NCBI GenBank assembly: GCA_028695945.1
Contig: JAQVIB010000115.1
Coordinates: 1 to 6,693, forward strand
Origin: Lachnospiraceae bacterium
GTDB lineage: Bacteria > Bacillota > Clostridia > Lachnospirales > Anaerotignaceae
Length of the DNA stretch: 6,693 nucleotides
Reading direction: 5' to 3'
Below the pieces are notes generated by a model. It had not been told where the DNA came from. It was given only the letters and a program-made list of their open reading frames with translations, and ran no database searches. This document shows, one piece after another, positions 4,609 to 6,693 of this stretch. Both the position numbers and the translations under genes were made by a program. Position 1 is the first letter of the stretch, and the number at the start of each line of letters is the position of its first letter.

Positions 4609-6264
4609 ATGTTGTTAACAGGCAGTCAGATAATTATAGAGGTTTTAAAAGAGCAAAATGTTAATACGGTTTTTGGCTATCCTGGTGGTCATGTTCTTCG
4701 TATTTACAATGAGCTTTTTAAAAACCAAGATACAATTAAACATATTTTAACTGCCCATGAACAGGGAGCCTCACATGCGGCAGACGGTTATTCAAGAGCA
4801 AGCGGAAACGTTGGTGTTGTAATTGCAACTAGCGGACCAGGGGCAACAAACCTTGTTACAGGTCTTGCAACAGCCTTTGCCGATTCTATTCCAATGGTAG
4901 CAATAACAGGCAATGTGCCACTTAGGCTTAGCGGAACAGACAGCTTTCAGGAGATGGACGCAATGAGCCTTACAGTTGCAGTAACAAAGCACAGTTTTTT
5001 TGTTAGAAATGTTGAAAAATTGGCAGATATAATTAGGGATGCCTTTAAAATAGCAATAAGCGGAAGACCTGGTCCTGTTCTGATTGATATTCCACAGGAT
5101 GTGCAAAGGGAACTTTGCAACTTTAATCCACAGCCAAGGCAGGAAAAAGAGGAACATGAACAACCACAGATGGATCAACTTAATAAAGCAATTGAAATGA
5201 TAAACGAAGCAAAACGCCCTGTAATTTATTGTGGCGGAGGCGTTATAAACAGCGAAAGTGCAGATGAAATTAAGAAACTGGCTGAAAAATGTGATGCCTA
5301 TGTAATTTTCAGCATGATGGGGCTTTCGGCAATGAATGCTAAACATCCTAAATATCTTGGTATGGCAGGAATGTACGGAAGGCAAGATGCTTCAAGAGTT
5401 ATGGCACAGGCAGATTTAGTAATAGCCGCTGGTGTACGTTTTGCAGATAGAGGTACTGGCAACAAGGAAAAATTCGCAGAAAAAGCAAAGATAATTCACA
5501 TGGATATAGATATTTCGGAACAAGGCAAAATCTTAAAAGCCGACACAGAAGTTACAGGAGATTTAAAAACTTCACTCCACTTTTTAGCAGAAAATATTAC
5601 TAAAAAAAATAATATCAAATGGAGCGAAGAGGTTGAAAGCATAAAAGAAATTTACGGTGAAAAACCAGCAGACAAAAAGCTTTTTAGACCAAAAGAGATT
5701 ATTGAAACTATAAATGAAATTCTTCCAAAGGAAACAGTTGTGGCAACGGATGTAGGTCAGCATCAGATGTGGACGGCAAAGTATTACAGCTTTTCTAAGC
5801 CACGAACATTTCTTACCTCTGGCGGTTTCGGCACAATGGGGTTTGGTATGGGTGCAGCAATTGGTGCGGCAGTTGCAACGAACGAAAAGACTTTGCTTAT
5901 TACAGGTGACGGAAGCTTTTGCATGAATATGAACGAAGTTACAACGGCAGTAAGAAATAATCTTCCCGTAATAGTGGTTATATTAAACAACGGAAAACTG
6001 GGAATGATTAAGCAACTACAAACTTACTTTTACGATAAAAATTACTATTCAATTGATTTAGGCTGCAAAACGGATTTTGTAAAACTTGCTGATGCCTTTG
6101 GTGCAACAGGCTTTAGGGCAGATAATATGGAAGAGTTAGAAATTGCAATGAAGAAAGCAATGGAAGCCACAGGGCCAGTAATTGTAGATTGCACTATATC
6201 TGAAGATGATTATGCAATTCCAATGATACCGCCAAATGGCTCTGTACAAAACATTATTACATGA
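4609..6264 (+). CDS. ilvB: Acetolactate synthase (acetohydroxyacid synthase), catalytic large subunit
   Basis: Thiamine-diphosphate enzyme that condenses two pyruvates to 2-acetolactate, or pyruvate with 2-ketobutyrate to acetohydroxybutyrate, the first common step of valine, leucine and isoleucine synthesis. The 551 residues are near the usual length for the large subunit. Domains in order: N-terminal ThDP-binding PYR domain with the catalytic glutamate E51 in HEQGASHA; central FAD-binding domain (about 190-340, with YCGGGV at 207-212); C-terminal PP domain with GDG (433-435) opening the ThDP/Mg motif that ends in NN (460-461). GTDSFQEMD (109-117) is the usual substrate-site stretch. At two positions that normally shape herbicide binding the residues are unusual: L470 in GMIKQLQ where tryptophan is common, and H28 in YPGGH where alanine is common. 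The start has GGAGG (4597-4601) at 7 nt. It lies in an operon with ilvN 15 nt downstream, behind the leader attenuator. Confidence 0.95.
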   Translation: MLLTGSQIIIEVLKEQNVNTVFGYPGGHVLRIYNELFKNQDTIKHILTAHEQGASHAADGYSRASGNVGVVIATSGPGATNLVTGLATAFADSIPMVAITGNVPLRLSGTDSFQEMDAMSLTVAVTKHSFFVRNVEKLADIIRDAFKIAISGRPGPVLIDIPQDVQRELCNFNPQPRQEKEEHEQPQMDQLNKAIEMINEAKRPVIYCGGGVINSESADEIKKLAEKCDAYVIFSMMGLSAMNAKHPKYLGMAGMYGRQDASRVMAQADLVIAAGVRFADRGTGNKEKFAEKAKIIHMDIDISEQGKILKADTEVTGDLKTSLHFLAENITKKNNIKWSEEVESIKEIYGEKPADKKLFRPKEIIETINEILPKETVVATDVGQHQMWTAKYYSFSKPRTFLTSGGFGTMGFGMGAAIGAAVATNEKTLLITGDGSFCMNMNEVTTAVRNNLPVIVVILNNGKLGMIKQLQTYFYDKNYYSIDLGCKTDFVKLADAFGATGFRADNMEELEIAMKKAMEATGPVIVDCTISEDDYAIPMIPPNGSVQNIIT

Positions 6265-6279
6265 AAAGAGGGATAGATT

Positions 6280-6519
6280 ATGGATAACATTAAAATAGCA
6301 GTAATAGCAAATAATACCGAGGATTTACTTATAAGGGTTACTTCCGTTTTCCATAAAAGAGGGTTTAGAATTAAATCTTTTGTGTTTGATGAAACCAACT
6401 CACCCGATTTAGTAAAAATGGATATAACTGCCGTTGGCGAGACTAGCAAGGGTGAGCAAATGCTTAGACAATTAACTAAACTTTACGATATTAAAGAAGC
6501 CGACTTCATGGCTTGTTAA
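6280..6519 (+). CDS. ilvN: Acetolactate synthase small (regulatory) subunit, ACT-domain only
   Basis: A 79-residue protein that is essentially one ACT domain: beta strand IKIAVIAN, helix LLIRVTSVFHKRG, then strands around KSFVFDE and VKMDITAVGE, and a last helix ending QLTKLYDI. Partner of IlvB, needed for full activity and, in most bacteria, valine feedback. It lacks the C-terminal domain that brings many small subunits to about 160 residues, so it resembles the short IlvM of enterobacterial isozyme II in size, and also in the QLTKLYDI segment (IlvM has a similar QLNKLVD). Aligned to E. coli IlvH, the valine-site positions N11, G14 and N29 correspond to N12, D15 and R30, so two of three are changed. 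The start has GAGGGA (6268-6273) 6 nt upstream; only 15 nt separate it from the ilvB stop, so the two are surely co-transcribed. Confidence 0.88.
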   Translation: MDNIKIAVIANNTEDLLIRVTSVFHKRGFRIKSFVFDETNSPDLVKMDITAVGETSKGEQMLRQLTKLYDIKEADFMAC

Positions 6520-6572
6520 ATATATATTACATTAAATACTTAAAAAATATAATTTAAAGGAGATTGAAAACA

Positions 6573-6693
6573 ATGGCTAAAATGTATTACACAGAGGACG
6601 CAAAAAAAGAAATCATCGCAGGTAAAAAGGTAACTATCATCGGCTACGGCTCACAAGGTCATGCACATGCACAAAACCTTAAAGACAGCGGTG
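6573..6693 (+). CDS. ilvC: Ketol-acid reductoisomerase, N-terminal part
   Basis: The first 40 codons lie in the window; the gene continues past the right edge. IlvC isomerises and reduces acetolactate or acetohydroxybutyrate to the dihydroxy acid, directly after IlvBN in the pathway. The Rossmann dinucleotide-binding signature is clear: VTIIGYGSQGHAHAQNL (residues 20-36), with the glycine-rich GYGSQG. AAAGGAGA (6556-6563) provides a ribosome binding site, with 10 nt from AGGAG to the ATG. The 53-nt gap after ilvN is A/T-rich and shows no terminator, so it probably belongs to the same transcript. Isoleucine codons in this piece are all ATC (four), while ilvB uses mainly ATT and ATA, which suggests selection for high expression. 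Confidence 0.93.
   Translation, partial: MAKMYYTEDAKKEIIAGKKVTIIGYGSQGHAHAQNLKDSG

Overview
The window reads as a chromosomal segment of a low-GC Firmicute, most likely a member of the Clostridia. The support is A/T-rich codon use, strong AGGAGG-type ribosome binding sites before nearly every gene, TTGACT-type promoters, and a CBS/DRTGG family II pyrophosphatase next to an M29 aminopeptidase. The species cannot be named from the sequence alone.

Layout. (1) Bases 1-126, minus strand: the first 42 codons of a NifX/NifB-like (dinitrogenase FeMo-cofactor family) protein. (2) Bases 127-312: a compact divergent promoter region whose two -35 boxes are the arms of one inverted repeat. (3) Bases 313-3147, plus strand: an M29 aminopeptidase followed by a Mn-dependent CBS-domain inorganic pyrophosphatase, probably co-transcribed. 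(4) Bases 3150-3476: a non-coding block of nine hairpins containing two 87-bp copies of a three-hairpin cassette (offset 189 bp, 79/87 identical by hand count), with base changes that preserve pairing. (5) Bases 3504-3950, minus strand: an unrecognised 148-residue protein. (6) Bases 3951-4372: no convincing gene; it holds short inverted and direct repeats and the ilv promoter. (7) Bases 4373-6693, plus strand: a branched-chain amino acid operon made of a leader peptide, an intrinsic terminator, ilvB, ilvN and the start of ilvC.

How the genes work together. IlvB and IlvN form acetolactate (acetohydroxyacid) synthase, and IlvC performs the next step of valine, isoleucine and leucine synthesis. 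In front of ilvB lies a 46-codon ORF with a strong Shine-Dalgarno site and a run of Val/Leu/Ile codons (11 of 14), many of them the locally scarce GTC and CTC. It is followed by a 13-bp terminator hairpin and by a segment that can instead pair with the terminator's 5' side. This is the arrangement of a translation-coupled attenuator like those of enterobacterial ilv operons. I see no T-box, the mechanism usually expected for such operons in Firmicutes. The small subunit is short and carries residues at the valine site that suggest weak or absent valine feedback, so transcription attenuation may carry much of the end-product control. This leader is the most interesting system in the window.
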